Under the pieces are notes generated by a model. That model saw only the letters and a program-made list of their open reading frames with translations. It was not told where the DNA came from and searched no databases. A stretch of 64,000 bases of DNA from Actinomycetota bacterium. GTDB taxonomy: Bacteria; Actinomycetota; Actinomycetes; Nanopelagicales; Nanopelagicaceae. Shown piece by piece: positions 1-9,030 of this stretch. How positions within the stretch are numbered: position 1 is the stretch's first letter; each line of letters begins with the position of its first letter. The stretch spans positions 1-64,000 of the forward strand of contig NSHZ01000002.1 in the NCBI GenBank assembly GCA_002737595.1, read 5' to 3'. The translations under genes were made by a program, and so were the position numbers.

Positions 1-206
1 ATTTCAAATAGCACCGCCGCTACAGCCATGTCACGCGCTAGTTCACGATCGCGTTCTACACGCTTTCGATAATTGGAGTATTCGGCCTGGAGTCGTTGCA
101 GATCCCCGGTGAGGACGACGAGTGGATCACTCGCCGCCTCCTCGAGAACTTCAACAACTTCAGCTGCAGACTCTTCGGTTACAGATTCTGCTGCGCTTTC
201 GCTCAT
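1..206 (-). CDS. grpE: GrpE nucleotide exchange factor (N-terminal part, cut by window edge)
   Basis: GrpE is the cytoplasmic nucleotide-exchange factor of the DnaK chaperone. Only the first 68 codons are in the window; the gene runs off the left edge. After an acidic, Ala/Glu-rich start come the residues [19 protein letters not shown], the typical opening of the long GrpE coiled coil. The ATG (206-204) overlaps the dnaK stop as ATGA, so the two are translationally coupled in the actinobacterial dnaK-grpE-dnaJ-hspR order. dnaJ and hspR would lie outside the window. Confidence 0.93.
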   Translation of the reverse strand, partial: MSESAAESVTEESAAEVVEVLEEAASDPLVVLTGDLQRLQAEYSNYRKRVERDRELARDMAVAAVLFE

Positions 207-2050
207 TTCTGTTCGTCAACAATCTCAGCATCGACTACATCGTCCCCATGGCCATGTGGCTCTTCAGTACCGTCTTCAGAGTCAGAGCCAGCTGCCTTCT
301 CCGCTTCATAGAGAGAGGCGCCTAATTGTTGGCTTACATTTGAGAGCTTCTCAGTGCCAGCTTTGATCGTTTCCATGTTGCTGCCCTTGAGAGCTTCCTT
401 CAGTGAGTTGAGTTCGCCTTCGACTTCAGCCTTCTTCTCAGCGGCTTCACCTTCAGTAAACTTATCGCCATTATCTTTGAGGAACTTCTCTGTTTGGTAG
501 ACAAGTGAATCGGCGAGGTTACGAGTCTCGGCCTCTTCGCGACGCGCCTTATCTTCTTCTGCGTGCGATTCGGCTTCCTTCATCATGCGCTCGATGTCGT
601 CCTTGCCGAGAGCAGATCCACCAGTAATGCGCATTGATTGCTCTTTGCCCGTACCAAGATCCTTGGCAGCTACGTGCACAATGCCGTTGGCGTCGATGTC
701 GAATGTCACTTCGATCTGTGGAATGCCACGAGGTGCAGGTGGCAAGCCGGTGAGTTCGAACATTCCGAGCTTCTTGTTGTAAGAAGCCATCTCGCGCTCG
801 CCTTGGAAGACCTGAATCTGCACGCTTGGTTGATTGTCATCAGCGGTGGTGAAGATTTCGGAGCGCTTGGTAGGAATGGTGGTGTTGCGCTCGATGAGGC
901 GAGTCATGATGCCGCCCTTGGTTTCAATACCAAGTGAGAGTGGCGTGACGTCGAGAAGGAGAACATCCTTCACTTCGCCCTTGAGCACACCAGCTTGTAG
1001 CGATGCACCCACGGCTACTACCTCATCGGGGTTTACGCCCTTATTTGGTTCGCGGCCACCGGTGAGAGTACGTACAAGATCAACAACTGCTGGCATACGA
1101 GTTGATCCACCGACCAAGACAATTTGATCAATCTTGCTGAGTGGAATACCGGCATCTTTGATTACTTGCTCGAAAGGCTTCTTGCAGCGCTCGAGAAGAT
1201 CAGCAGTGATTTGTTGGAATTGCGCACGAGTAATTGACTCATCGAGGAAGAGTGGATTCTTCTCAGCATCGACAGTGATGTAAGGAAGGTTGATGCTGGT
1301 TGATTGTGATGAAGAGAGCTCAATCTTTGCCTTCTCTGCTGCTTCACGAACGCGTTGCATCGCCATCTTGTCTTTGGTGAGATCGATTCCATTGCTCTGT
1401 CCAAAGTTCTTTACCAAGTGCTCAACGAGTGCTTGATCCCAATCATCTCCACCGAGGTGGTTATCGCCATTGGTTGCCTTTACTTCGACAACACCATCGC
1501 CGATTTCAAGAAGTGAGACGTCGAATGTTCCACCACCGAGGTCGAAGACGAGAATGGTTTGTTCTTGATCTGCTTTATCTAGACCGTATGCAAGTGCTGC
1601 TGCAGTGGGCTCGTTGATAATGCGAAGTACGTTAAGACCGGCAATTTCGCCAGCTTCTTTCGTTGCTTGACGTTGTGAGTCGTTGAAGTATGCCGGCACT
1701 GTAATGACAGCATCGGTCACTGTTTCACCGAGGTAAGCCTCCGCATCGCGCTTTAACTTCATGAGTACGCGAGCGCTGATCTCTTGTGGGGTGTATGCCT
1801 TGTTATCGATATCAATAGTCCAGTTGGTACCGATGTGGCGCTTGACCGAACGGATCGTGCGATCGACGTTGGTGACGGCTTGGCGCTTGGCGACTTCGCC
1901 GACCAAGACTTCGCCATTCTTAGCAAAGGCCACGATCGAAGGGGTGGTTCGTGCTCCCTCCGCATTTGCGATCACTGTGGGCTCGCCGCCCTCCAGCACG
2001 CTGACGCATGAATTGGTGGTTCCGAGGTCAATACCAACCGCTCTAGCCAT
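203..2050 (-). CDS. dnaK: Molecular chaperone DnaK (Hsp70)
   Basis: ATP-dependent Hsp70 chaperone, 615 aa, the usual actinobacterial length. The N-terminal ATPase domain starts [15 protein letters not shown] and carries the phosphate-binding [13 protein letters not shown] and [10 protein letters not shown] motifs. The substrate-binding domain follows, with an acidic C-terminus. The reading frame is open 40 codons further upstream, but ATG 2050 is preceded by a purine-rich AAAGAGAG ribosome site and gives the canonical Hsp70 N-terminus. It is the first gene of an operon with grpE (4-nt overlap). A HAIR-like inverted repeat about 125 bp upstream suggests HspR repression. Confidence 0.97.
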   Translation of the reverse strand: MARAVGIDLGTTNSCVSVLEGGEPTVIANAEGARTTPSIVAFAKNGEVLVGEVAKRQAVTNVDRTIRSVKRHIGTNWTIDIDNKAYTPQEISARVLMKLKRDAEAYLGETVTDAVITVPAYFNDSQRQATKEAGEIAGLNVLRIINEPTAAALAYGLDKADQEQTILVFDLGGGTFDVSLLEIGDGVVEVKATNGDNHLGGDDWDQALVEHLVKNFGQSNGIDLTKDKMAMQRVREAAEKAKIELSSSQSTSINLPYITVDAEKNPLFLDESITRAQFQQITADLLERCKKPFEQVIKDAGIPLSKIDQIVLVGGSTRMPAVVDLVRTLTGGREPNKGVNPDEVVAVGASLQAGVLKGEVKDVLLLDVTPLSLGIETKGGIMTRLIERNTTIPTKRSEIFTTADDNQPSVQIQVFQGEREMASYNKKLGMFELTGLPPAPRGIPQIEVTFDIDANGIVHVAAKDLGTGKEQSMRITGGSALGKDDIERMMKEAESHAEEDKARREEAETRNLADSLVYQTEKFLKDNGDKFTEGEAAEKKAEVEGELNSLKEALKGSNMETIKAGTEKLSNVSQQLGASLYEAEKAAGSDSEDGTEEPHGHGDDVVDAEIVDEQK

Positions 2051-2173
2051 TCTCTTTACTCTCTTTCGCTTCTGTTCTTTCGATGGAGCTCGCGCTCCCC
2101 GAGGGGGCACCAAGCGAGTTCTCCCGCCTGGGTCTACGTCGATCTTCTCACTTGCGCCGGTTTTCGTCAAAAG

Positions 2174-2194
2174 ATTGAGTCGAGGCGGCTCAAG
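2174..2194 (-). promoter_or_regulatory. HAIR-like operator (putative HspR site) upstream of dnaK
   Basis: On the minus strand the sequence reads CTTGAGC-N7-ACTCAAT. The known HspR operator HAIR is CTTGAGT-N7-ACTCAAG, so 12 of 14 arm positions match with the correct 7-nt spacer. It lies about 125 bp upstream of the dnaK start, in the right orientation for the dnaK-grpE operon. HspR itself is not in the window, so regulation is inferred. Confidence 0.65.
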
Positions 2195-2282
2195 TCTTAT
2201 CAGATGAGAGAACCACCACTTCTACCGACTTATTCCCGCCCCCCACTCGCGGCGAGCCCTTCGGTCGGTAACCTCTATTCCC

Positions 2283-4394
2283 ATGAGCGCACTTCTCACC
2301 GTCATCTCGCTGGCTGTCACGGTCGTTGGCCTCGCTCTCTTTGCCAAGGCGGTCCGCTCAATCCTTGCGATCGTGCGCATCGGCCAAGCTGATCCCACCC
2401 GATCAGATCGCCGCGGTGAGCGCGTCAAGACAGTGATACGCGAAGTGCTCGGACATACCCGCATGCGCAAGTGGAGCATCGGTGGAATTGCACATTGGTT
2501 TGTCATGGTGGGTTTTGGTTCGCTCGCCCTTACTTTGGTCACCGCATACGGGCAACTCTTCGCACCAGAGTTTGCAATACCTTTTCTTGGGCACTTTGCG
2601 CCTTATGAATTCTTCGTGGAATTAATATCGTGGCTCACGGGTCTTGGAATCGTCACACTTATTGGTATTCGCCAAGCGACGAGAATTTTCCGCCCAGGAC
2701 GCACCTCGCGTTTCTATGGTTCAAGTTCATGGCAGGCGTATTACGTAGAAGCCACCATCCTGGCGATTGTTCTCTGCGTTATTGCACTTCGTGGTTTGGA
2801 AGGTGCGCTCGCTGGCGAAACGTCATGGAATTGGCATTACGCGCTCTCCTGGCCCGCGGTACTAGCATTTAACGGACTCAGTACTGCCGCTCTCGAATCG
2901 TTGATCGTGCTCGTAGCCGCCATCAAAATCGTGGTCTCGATGGCATGGTTTATCACCATCTCTATCAATTTGACGATGGGTGTTGCTTGGCATCGCTTCC
3001 TCGCCTTCTTCAACATCTTCTTTAAGCGCAATGCAGACGGCGCAATATCACTGGGAGCACTTCCAGTCATGCTCTCCGATGGCAAGCCGATCAACTTCGA
3101 AGATCCAGGCGATGACGACATCTTTGGTGTCGGTGCGATTGAGAACATGTCTTGGAAAGGCATTCTCGATCTTTCTACCTGCACCGAGTGTGGTCGTTGC
3201 CAATCGCAATGCCCTGCATGGAATACCGAGAAGCCACTCTCGCCGAAACTATTGATTACTGCCATGCGCGATCACGCATTTGCGAAAGCCCCATATTTGC
3301 TGGCGCTTTCCGATGATCAGAAGGCTGCCCTCACTGACGAACAACGCGCAGAGGCAGAGAAGTCTCTTATTGGAGACATCATCACTCCTGAAGTTCTCTG
3401 GTCATGCACCACGTGTGGTGCGTGTGTAAATCAATGCCCTGTTGATATCGAGCATGTAGATCACATCGTAAATATGCGTCGTCACCAAGTGCTCGTGGAA
3501 TCGGATTTCCCCACCGAACTCGGTGGCACTTTCCGTAATCTTGAAAGCAAGGGCAACCCTTGGGGGATGAACTCTTCGCAACGCAACGACTGGATCACTG
3601 AACTCGACTTCGAAGTCACTGTGCTTGATGGTCCTATCGCGCCAGAAGTGGAGTATCTCTTCTGGGTGGGTTGCGCAGGCGCATACGAAGACCGTGCGAA
3701 GAAGACCACTAAGGCCGTCGCTGAACTTCTCCACCGTGCTGGCGTTACCTTCGGTGTGTTAGGTGAGGGAGAAACATGTACCGGGGATCCTGCCCGTCGC
3801 GCCGGTAATGAATTTCTCTATCAAATGCTCGCGGCACAAAATATTGAGATGCTCGGCGAAGTCTTTAAGGAACGCGAAACGAAGAAGGTTGTCGTCACCT
3901 GCCCTCACTGCTTCACTACGCTCGGTCGCGATTATGAGCAACTCGGCATGAAGCTTGAAGTTGTACACCACACGCAACTACTCAATAAGTTAGTGCGCGA
4001 TAAGAAACTCATTCCAGTGGCACCGGTGCAACAACAGATCACGTATCACGATCCTTGTTACCTCGGTAGGCACAATCAGGTCTACACACCACCACGGGAA
4101 TTGCTCGAAGCAAGTGGCGCCACCATTGTCGAAATGCCACGCAACTCTGAACGATCCTTTTGCTGCGGCGCCGGTGGTGCTCGCATGTGGATGGAGGAGA
4201 AAATCGGAGCGAAGATCAACCTCACTCGCGTCGAAGAAGCCCTCACAACGTCGCCTTCAGTAATTGCGGTGGCGTGTCCCTTCTGCCGCGTGATGGTTTC
4301 CGACGGTGTGGACTCCAAGAAGCAAGAGGGCGCAGCTCCGGAGAGCCTCGAAGTTCTCGATGTGGCTCAAATGCTCCTTAAATCGCTGGGATAA
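2283..4394 (+). CDS. Membrane-anchored Fe-S oxidoreductase (HdrD/GlpC-like, CCG domains)
   Basis: 703 aa. The first ~260 residues are hydrophobic, with about five transmembrane helices resembling the nitrate reductase gamma-type heme b module. Two [4Fe-4S] motifs follow, CTECGRCQSQCP (about residue 300) and CTTCGACVNQCP (about residue 375). The C-terminal half has two cysteine-rich CCG domains (WVGCAGAYED, CPHCFTTLG; HDPCYLG, CCGAGGARMW, CPFCRVM), as in HdrD, GlpC and LldE. It probably passes electrons between a cytoplasmic donor and the quinone pool; the substrate cannot be told. It stands alone, divergent from dnaK. TAACCT lies 8 nt before the ATG, a possible near-leaderless promoter. Confidence 0.85.
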   Translation: MSALLTVISLAVTVVGLALFAKAVRSILAIVRIGQADPTRSDRRGERVKTVIREVLGHTRMRKWSIGGIAHWFVMVGFGSLALTLVTAYGQLFAPEFAIPFLGHFAPYEFFVELISWLTGLGIVTLIGIRQATRIFRPGRTSRFYGSSSWQAYYVEATILAIVLCVIALRGLEGALAGETSWNWHYALSWPAVLAFNGLSTAALESLIVLVAAIKIVVSMAWFITISINLTMGVAWHRFLAFFNIFFKRNADGAISLGALPVMLSDGKPINFEDPGDDDIFGVGAIENMSWKGILDLSTCTECGRCQSQCPAWNTEKPLSPKLLITAMRDHAFAKAPYLLALSDDQKAALTDEQRAEAEKSLIGDIITPEVLWSCTTCGACVNQCPVDIEHVDHIVNMRRHQVLVESDFPTELGGTFRNLESKGNPWGMNSSQRNDWITELDFEVTVLDGPIAPEVEYLFWVGCAGAYEDRAKKTTKAVAELLHRAGVTFGVLGEGETCTGDPARRAGNEFLYQMLAAQNIEMLGEVFKERETKKVVVTCPHCFTTLGRDYEQLGMKLEVVHHTQLLNKLVRDKKLIPVAPVQQQITYHDPCYLGRHNQVYTPPRELLEASGATIVEMPRNSERSFCCGAGGARMWMEEKIGAKINLTRVEEALTTSPSVIAVACPFCRVMVSDGVDSKKQEGAAPESLEVLDVAQMLLKSLG

Positions 4395-4458
4395 CGGCCA
4401 GATTCTTTGGTCGCTGCCGACTCAATCATTCATTCATTTCAGGAGTAGTCTCTTTTCT

Positions 4459-6246
4459 ATGAAGAAGTTCTGGGGTCTCCTGCTCAGCACGTTGCTGAGT
4501 CTTACTCTCGCACCACTTACTTCAGCACGCGCAGCAAGTGATCCGCATGGGCCGCGATTGATTTATGGCGCACCTCTACGTCACACGCTTACCTCGTGCG
4601 CCACTAATCCTGGTAATGCGATCGCGTGCATCGAGAGCGTCACCATGACCAGCTCAAGTGGCGCGACTCCAGTAAGTGGAAGCATCACCTCGACGCAGAT
4701 CCCGGCCGATATGCGATACGCAAATTCCGAGCGCCCCATTCCCGCTCCCGATACTTCCAATGTCACTCAAGTTGAAACAGCAACCACACGAAGCCTTGCA
4801 GTTTTCAGCCCCGCGGCGTGTCACTCAGTGGGAACTATTCAAACTTTGCAACTGAAAGTTGGCGCAAACTGGATCGACTTCGCGAAGGAAAGAATCTCTT
4901 CTGCATTTACTTCAAAGGATTGTCCAGCGAATTTCAGTATCGCGGGGTTCAGAATCACAGCCGATGACTTCGCCGCGATTCTGCAGAGTGAAGGTTTTAA
5001 GAGCGCCGCCGTCTTTCCCCTCGTCGACTCTTGGATAAAATCTTCTACGACAAATCTCGAAGTGCCTCTTGATCAAGTCAGATTTAGAGTGGCAGATCCC
5101 AACGATGCGTGGCAATGGTTTAGCGAATCCAAAACAACTCTAGAGTGGAGTTCGAACAATTCCGCAACGGGTCTTACGCCCGCTGAGATTCTTTTGCTAA
5201 AAGTGCAGCAAGGGTATTACGAAGAGTGGACCTTCCTGAAGAATGGCAAAGCGGATTCCACTAACAACATCGGGGTCATCGCAGAGTTTCAGCCCTACAA
5301 GGCCACCTGGTGTTGGTCAGAGACGATATGCAATGACCGTCGTGAAGAGTTCTTACTCGCTATTCGTCCCACTACGACTCCGGGACTTTGGGAGGAGAGC
5401 CAAGCTGCTTCATTCACTATTACCTTCCGAACCCCCAAATCATTTCAGTTTGGCGAAGTAAGTGGCAGTGCACAACGCGTTGTAGTGAAGTATGGAAAAG
5501 ATCTTCCGCCGGTAAACGGTCAGGCAACTCGCGAAATTATTACCACGTTCTCTCCAATCGCCACGGCGCGAGGTGGAACGCCCACAGAAATGGCGGTAAA
5601 GGCCACCATGATTACTTACAACGCGAACATTTGGATTTACGGCCAAAATAATGGAATCGTCGATGGACTAGGTGTGTGTGGGAAGATTGGAGGCGTACAA
5701 GTAGTTTCCAACGCGATGCACTCTCTGGATCCCTCGTGGAATGCAGCGACGGAATCCATTGAAGTGCGCCTTTCTACTCCGCACCTTCGCCCGGATGGAT
5801 CAGTCAATGTGGGTTATCTAGAGATCCGTATGCCGCGTGAGGCTGCGATATGTATGTGGAAAGTCGATCTGGATGGCAATCTCAAAGCTTCAGTAAACAT
5901 CACCTACGACGATGGGTCATCACCGAGTGTGGCCACTGTCGTAGGACAACGAATTGGAAACGATTACCTCATTGTTTCTAGTGGATTCCATTACTCCTCT
6001 CCGAAATTGGCGATCAAGCTTTCGAACTCTGCCTCGACCGATCAGACTCCGACAGCGCCAGATGCCACCCCAGCGGTGGCTCCCGCCGCTACTGCACTTG
6101 CTCCGGCTATAGCGACGCCGGCTAAAACGCCAGCTAAGACAGTGGCGAAAACTAAGACGGTCTGTGTGAAGGGCAAGACCATCAAGAACATCGCAGCAAA
6201 CGCAAAGTGCCCCGTCGGCTATGCCAAGAAAGTTGTTAAGGCTTAG
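4459..6246 (+). CDS. Secreted protein of unknown function with Cys-motif C-terminal tail
   Basis: 595 aa, family not recognised. The frame is open further upstream, but ATG 4459 follows an AGGAG site and begins a clear Sec signal peptide: MKKFW, a Leu-rich core, then cleavage near TSARAAS. The mature part is Ser/Thr-rich, with scattered cysteines and no catalytic motif I can name, suggesting a beta-rich surface protein. The last ~75 residues are Ala/Pro/Thr low complexity followed by a Lys-rich end KTVCVKGKTIKNIAA..KCPVGYAKKV. I believe similar CVKGK...CPxGYxKK tails occur on secreted proteins of freshwater actinobacteria and may mark surface attachment; this is recollection, not a search. 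Its end overlaps the convergent relE by 11 bp. Confidence 0.8.
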   Translation: MKKFWGLLLSTLLSLTLAPLTSARAASDPHGPRLIYGAPLRHTLTSCATNPGNAIACIESVTMTSSSGATPVSGSITSTQIPADMRYANSERPIPAPDTSNVTQVETATTRSLAVFSPAACHSVGTIQTLQLKVGANWIDFAKERISSAFTSKDCPANFSIAGFRITADDFAAILQSEGFKSAAVFPLVDSWIKSSTTNLEVPLDQVRFRVADPNDAWQWFSESKTTLEWSSNNSATGLTPAEILLLKVQQGYYEEWTFLKNGKADSTNNIGVIAEFQPYKATWCWSETICNDRREEFLLAIRPTTTPGLWEESQAASFTITFRTPKSFQFGEVSGSAQRVVVKYGKDLPPVNGQATREIITTFSPIATARGGTPTEMAVKATMITYNANIWIYGQNNGIVDGLGVCGKIGGVQVVSNAMHSLDPSWNAATESIEVRLSTPHLRPDGSVNVGYLEIRMPREAAICMWKVDLDGNLKASVNITYDDGSSPSVATVVGQRIGNDYLIVSSGFHYSSPKLAIKLSNSASTDQTPTAPDATPAVAPAATALAPAIATPAKTPAKTVAKTKTVCVKGKTIKNIAANAKCPVGYAKKVVKA

Positions 6247-6505
6247 CCACCCGGTACACATCTTTACGATGCCCAATCTTGATGATTAAGACCGTCATCA
6301 CTTTTCCATCAAAGGTGTAGAGAATTCGATAATCGCCCACACGAATTCGGTATCCCTCACGTCCACGTAACTTGAGAGCTTTGGGAGGAAGTGGGTTATC
6401 ACCCAAAAGGTCGATCACGCCGACAATGCGTAATTGATCAGGCTTGGGAATGCCCACCAAATATTTTGCTGCGTGTGCAGAGATTTCAATTGCGTACTTA
6501 CTCAA
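6236..6505 (-). CDS. RelE/YoeB-family mRNA interferase toxin
   Basis: Small basic protein, 89 aa from the TTG at 6505, with the RelE fold signature: SKYAIEISAHAAKYL at the start, then KLRGREGYRIRVGDYRILYTFD and IKIGHRKDVYR at the end. RelE-type toxins cleave mRNA in the ribosomal A site. An upstream ATG at 6538 lies inside the antitoxin and adds residues unlike the family. TTG 6505 overlaps the antitoxin stop as TTGA, giving the usual RelE length and coupling. It is downstream of its Phd/YefM antitoxin, the normal order for this class. Whether it is active is unknown. Confidence 0.88.
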   Translation of the reverse strand: MSKYAIEISAHAAKYLVGIPKPDQLRIVGVIDLLGDNPLPPKALKLRGREGYRIRVGDYRILYTFDGKVMTVLIIKIGHRKDVYRVAKP

Positions 6506-6750
6506 AGGAGTCCGAGATCCTTCTTTACTACGTCCCAAGGAATATTAAGGTCACTCTTTAAGAGGGCTGCGTCGAACTCTGTGATGTCTGCAAGTTCCTC
6601 TGCTGATTCCATGAGTTGCTCATAGAGCGAGGGGCTCATCAAGACCGCCACCGCTTCACCATGTCGGGAAATGGTGACCGGCTCGGTTTCAGCTTGCGTG
6701 ACGGCGTGCGCTAATTCGGCACGAGCTTCTGAGATGGGCAGTGTGGTCAT
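6502..6750 (-). CDS. Phd/YefM-family antitoxin
   Basis: 82 aa from ATG 6750. It starts MTTLPISEARAELAHAV, the DNA-binding N-terminus of the Phd/YefM family, followed by EPVTISRHGEAVAVLMSP, and has an acidic C-terminal tail that would neutralise the RelE toxin encoded next. The frame is open to 6777, but the -10 hexamer ends 6 nt before ATG 6750, so the shorter, probably leaderless start is preferred. Antitoxins of this family bind their own promoter; two TGTACA motifs at this promoter fit that. Confidence 0.88.
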   Translation of the reverse strand: MTTLPISEARAELAHAVTQAETEPVTISRHGEAVAVLMSPSLYEQLMESAEELADITEFDAALLKSDLNIPWDVVKKDLGLL

Positions 6751-6756
6751 ACCATT

Positions 6757-6785
6757 ATTGTACAAAAAGCGTATCAATTTGTACA
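6757..6785 (-). promoter_or_regulatory. Toxin-antitoxin promoter with two TGTACA operator motifs
   Basis: On the minus strand TGTACA (6785-6780) and TACAAT (6762-6757) are 17 bp apart, ideal -35/-10 spacing. The -10 is 6 nt from the antitoxin ATG, so the transcript would be leaderless. A second TGTACA (6764-6759) overlaps the -10; the two motifs are 21 bp apart centre to centre, two helical turns. TGTACA is the known core of the E. coli YefM operator, so bound antitoxin would cover both promoter boxes. Confidence 0.7.
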
Positions 6786-6845
6786 GAATAGGAGAGAATC
6801 CGTGGCTATCTCACCATCCGTTCTCAGGAAACCCCCAGAGAGCGG

Positions 6846-7574
6846 GTGAAGTATGAAGCCATGAGTACAAGTGAGAGGCCGAGTGAGAAATTCCGGATCC
6901 TGGTCGTCGACGATGAAACGAGCATTACTGAACTCATCGCCACCAGTCTTCGTTTCGTGGGCTACGAAGTCGCTACTGCCTTCGATGGCCGTTCCGCTCT
7001 GATAACTGCCGAAGAGTTCAAACCACACGCACTCATCCTCGATGTGATGATGCCCGATATGGATGGCTTCGAGGTCTGTCGGCAGTTACGAAATAACGGT
7101 GTTGAGGCTGGCGTTCTCTTCCTCACTGCACGCGACACGACAGAGGACAAAGTAGCCGGACTCACTGTCGGCGGCGATGACTATGTCACTAAGCCTTTTA
7201 GTCTCGAAGAATTAGTAGCTCGCATCCGCGCACTCCTCCGTCGAATCGGTGCGGCACCTTCGGAACTCGACGATGAGGTTATTTCTTTTGCAGACCTTAA
7301 ATTGAACGAAGCCACACATGAGATTCATCGTGCGGGAAATCTTATTGATCTCTCACCTACGGAGTTCACATTGCTTCGCTACTTGCTTATCAACGCGGGT
7401 CGCGTGGTGAGTAAGGCACAGATTCTTGATCACGTGTGGCAGTACGACTTCCGAGGTGATGCAGGGATCGTCGAAACGTACATCTCCTACTTGCGTAAGA
7501 AGATCGATATTTATGATCCTGCGCTCATACACACCGTGAGAGGTGTGGGGTACCGTCTGAAGATGCCAAACTAA
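6846..7574 (+). CDS. OmpR/PhoB-family response regulator
   Basis: Two-component DNA-binding regulator. The receiver domain (about residues 17-130) has the acidic pocket VVDDE, phospho-acceptor Asp in LILDVMMPD, and the conserved Lys in YVTKPF. The winged-helix effector domain (about 145-240) ends with the OmpR-type VETYISYLRKKI...HTVRGVGYRLKMPN. Start is ambiguous: GTG 6846 gives 242 aa; ATG 6861 gives 237 aa starting MSTSERPSEK. It is immediately upstream of its histidine kinase (7-nt gap), so the two form an operon. The inducing signal cannot be read from the sequence. Confidence 0.93.
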   Translation: MKYEAMSTSERPSEKFRILVVDDETSITELIATSLRFVGYEVATAFDGRSALITAEEFKPHALILDVMMPDMDGFEVCRQLRNNGVEAGVLFLTARDTTEDKVAGLTVGGDDYVTKPFSLEELVARIRALLRRIGAAPSELDDEVISFADLKLNEATHEIHRAGNLIDLSPTEFTLLRYLLINAGRVVSKAQILDHVWQYDFRGDAGIVETYISYLRKKIDIYDPALIHTVRGVGYRLKMPN

Positions 7575-7581
7575 GAACATT

Positions 7582-9030
7582 ATGGCGCTTCCTCGAATCT
7601 TCTCTCCGAAACTGTGGTCACTCCGCGGCCGCTTAGTAGCCACCTCTGTGGCGTTGACTGCTGTCGCACTCATTGTGGTCGATGTTTCTACCGCGATTGT
7701 TTTGCGCAATTACTTGGTCCATAAAGTCGATGACCAATTGCGAAGCGTTGCCGGTGGACCTGTTCTCAACTTTGATCAGTTGCGACCAGGAATGATGGAT
7801 GGTGACACTGACCAGGGTCGTGGTCGACGCGTGCCGAGCACAATCACCGTAACGTTGCTCAATCCCGATGGGAGCGTCGTAGGAACTATCGGTGGTGGTG
7901 TTAATGACAAAGCTCCTTCATTTGTGGGGCTCACCACTAAAGATGTCAACCGACAAAACGGAAAGCCATGGACCTGGCATCAAGAGGGCTTCTCAGGTGA
8001 TCATCGAGTTATTACTCGTCTCACAACTACGGGCGGAATCGTGGTTGTATCCATAGCGCTTACCGACGTAAATACCACGTTGGTGCGCACCGGACTCCTC
8101 CTCCTCCTCTTAGGTCTTGTGGTGCTCGGTCTCCTCTTACTCATCGGTCGCCGTGCGGTGAGTCTGGGATTACGTCCACTAGATAATGTTGAGAAGACGG
8201 CCGCGGCTATTGCTAGTGGCGATCTCTCTGCGCGACTTCCCGACGAAAGTTCTAATACCGAAGTCGGTCGACTTAACACCGCACTCAACCTCATGCTCAC
8301 CCGTATTGAGGAATCATTCGAAGTGAAGAGTGCGAGCGAAGATCGTCTCCGCCGATTCGTCGCAGATGCAAGTCATGAACTGCGCACTCCACTTACAACC
8401 GTGAGAGGTTTCGCTGAACTTCATCGCCAAGGCGCAATTCAAGGAGAAGCCGCAACAACCGATGCAATAAGGCGAATCGAACGAGAATCAATTCGTATGA
8501 GTGCTCTTGTTGAAGATCTACTTATACTTGCTCGCCTTGATCAGCAGAGCGATCTGCAACTTGAGACAGTTGACTTGCGTGCTGTTGTCGATGAAGTTGT
8601 AGAGGCCGCAAAAGTTTCCTCCCTGGAACACACCATCACAGTCGATCTTCCCGTTGAAGATGTCTTAGTAAATGCAGATGCACGACGCTTAAACCAAGCG
8701 CTCTCAAATCTGATGGTAAATGCACGCATATATACTCCCACAGGCACATCTATTCATGTCACTGTTCGCAAAATTGGAGCCGATGCAGTGGTCTCGGTAC
8801 ACGATAAAGGCCCAGGGCTCTCAGAAGATCAAGCGGCTCGCATCTTTGAACGTTTCTACCGTGCAGATTCGTCGCGTACTCGCAGCGAAGGTCAATCAGA
8901 AGGCAGCGGCTTAGGACTCTCCATCGTAGATGCAGTCATGAAAGCACATGGTGGCAGTACAGATGTAGTCAGCAAGCTCGGTGAAGGTGCAACCTTTATT
9001 TTACGTTTGCCACTACTGGTTCTTGAGTAG
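7582..9030 (+). CDS. Sensor histidine kinase (HAMP, HisKA, HATPase)
   Basis: 482 aa membrane kinase partnering the regulator just upstream. A first transmembrane helix (about residues 14-36), an extracytoplasmic segment of ~130 residues and a Leu-rich second helix (about 170-190) lead to a HAMP linker. The dimerisation domain has phospho-acceptor His in DASHELRTPLTTVRG. The ATP-binding domain has N box (LNQALSNLMVNA), G1 (DKGPGLS) and G2 (GSGLGLSIVDAV). The layout resembles the actinobacterial MprB/TcrY/CseC kinases; no specific assignment is made. Its 3' end overlaps the convergent phosphoribosyltransferase gene by 35 bp. Confidence 0.93.
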   Translation: MALPRIFSPKLWSLRGRLVATSVALTAVALIVVDVSTAIVLRNYLVHKVDDQLRSVAGGPVLNFDQLRPGMMDGDTDQGRGRRVPSTITVTLLNPDGSVVGTIGGGVNDKAPSFVGLTTKDVNRQNGKPWTWHQEGFSGDHRVITRLTTTGGIVVVSIALTDVNTTLVRTGLLLLLLGLVVLGLLLLIGRRAVSLGLRPLDNVEKTAAAIASGDLSARLPDESSNTEVGRLNTALNLMLTRIEESFEVKSASEDRLRRFVADASHELRTPLTTVRGFAELHRQGAIQGEAATTDAIRRIERESIRMSALVEDLLILARLDQQSDLQLETVDLRAVVDEVVEAAKVSSLEHTITVDLPVEDVLVNADARRLNQALSNLMVNARIYTPTGTSIHVTVRKIGADAVVSVHDKGPGLSEDQAARIFERFYRADSSRTRSEGQSEGSGLGLSIVDAVMKAHGGSTDVVSKLGEGATFILRLPLLVLE

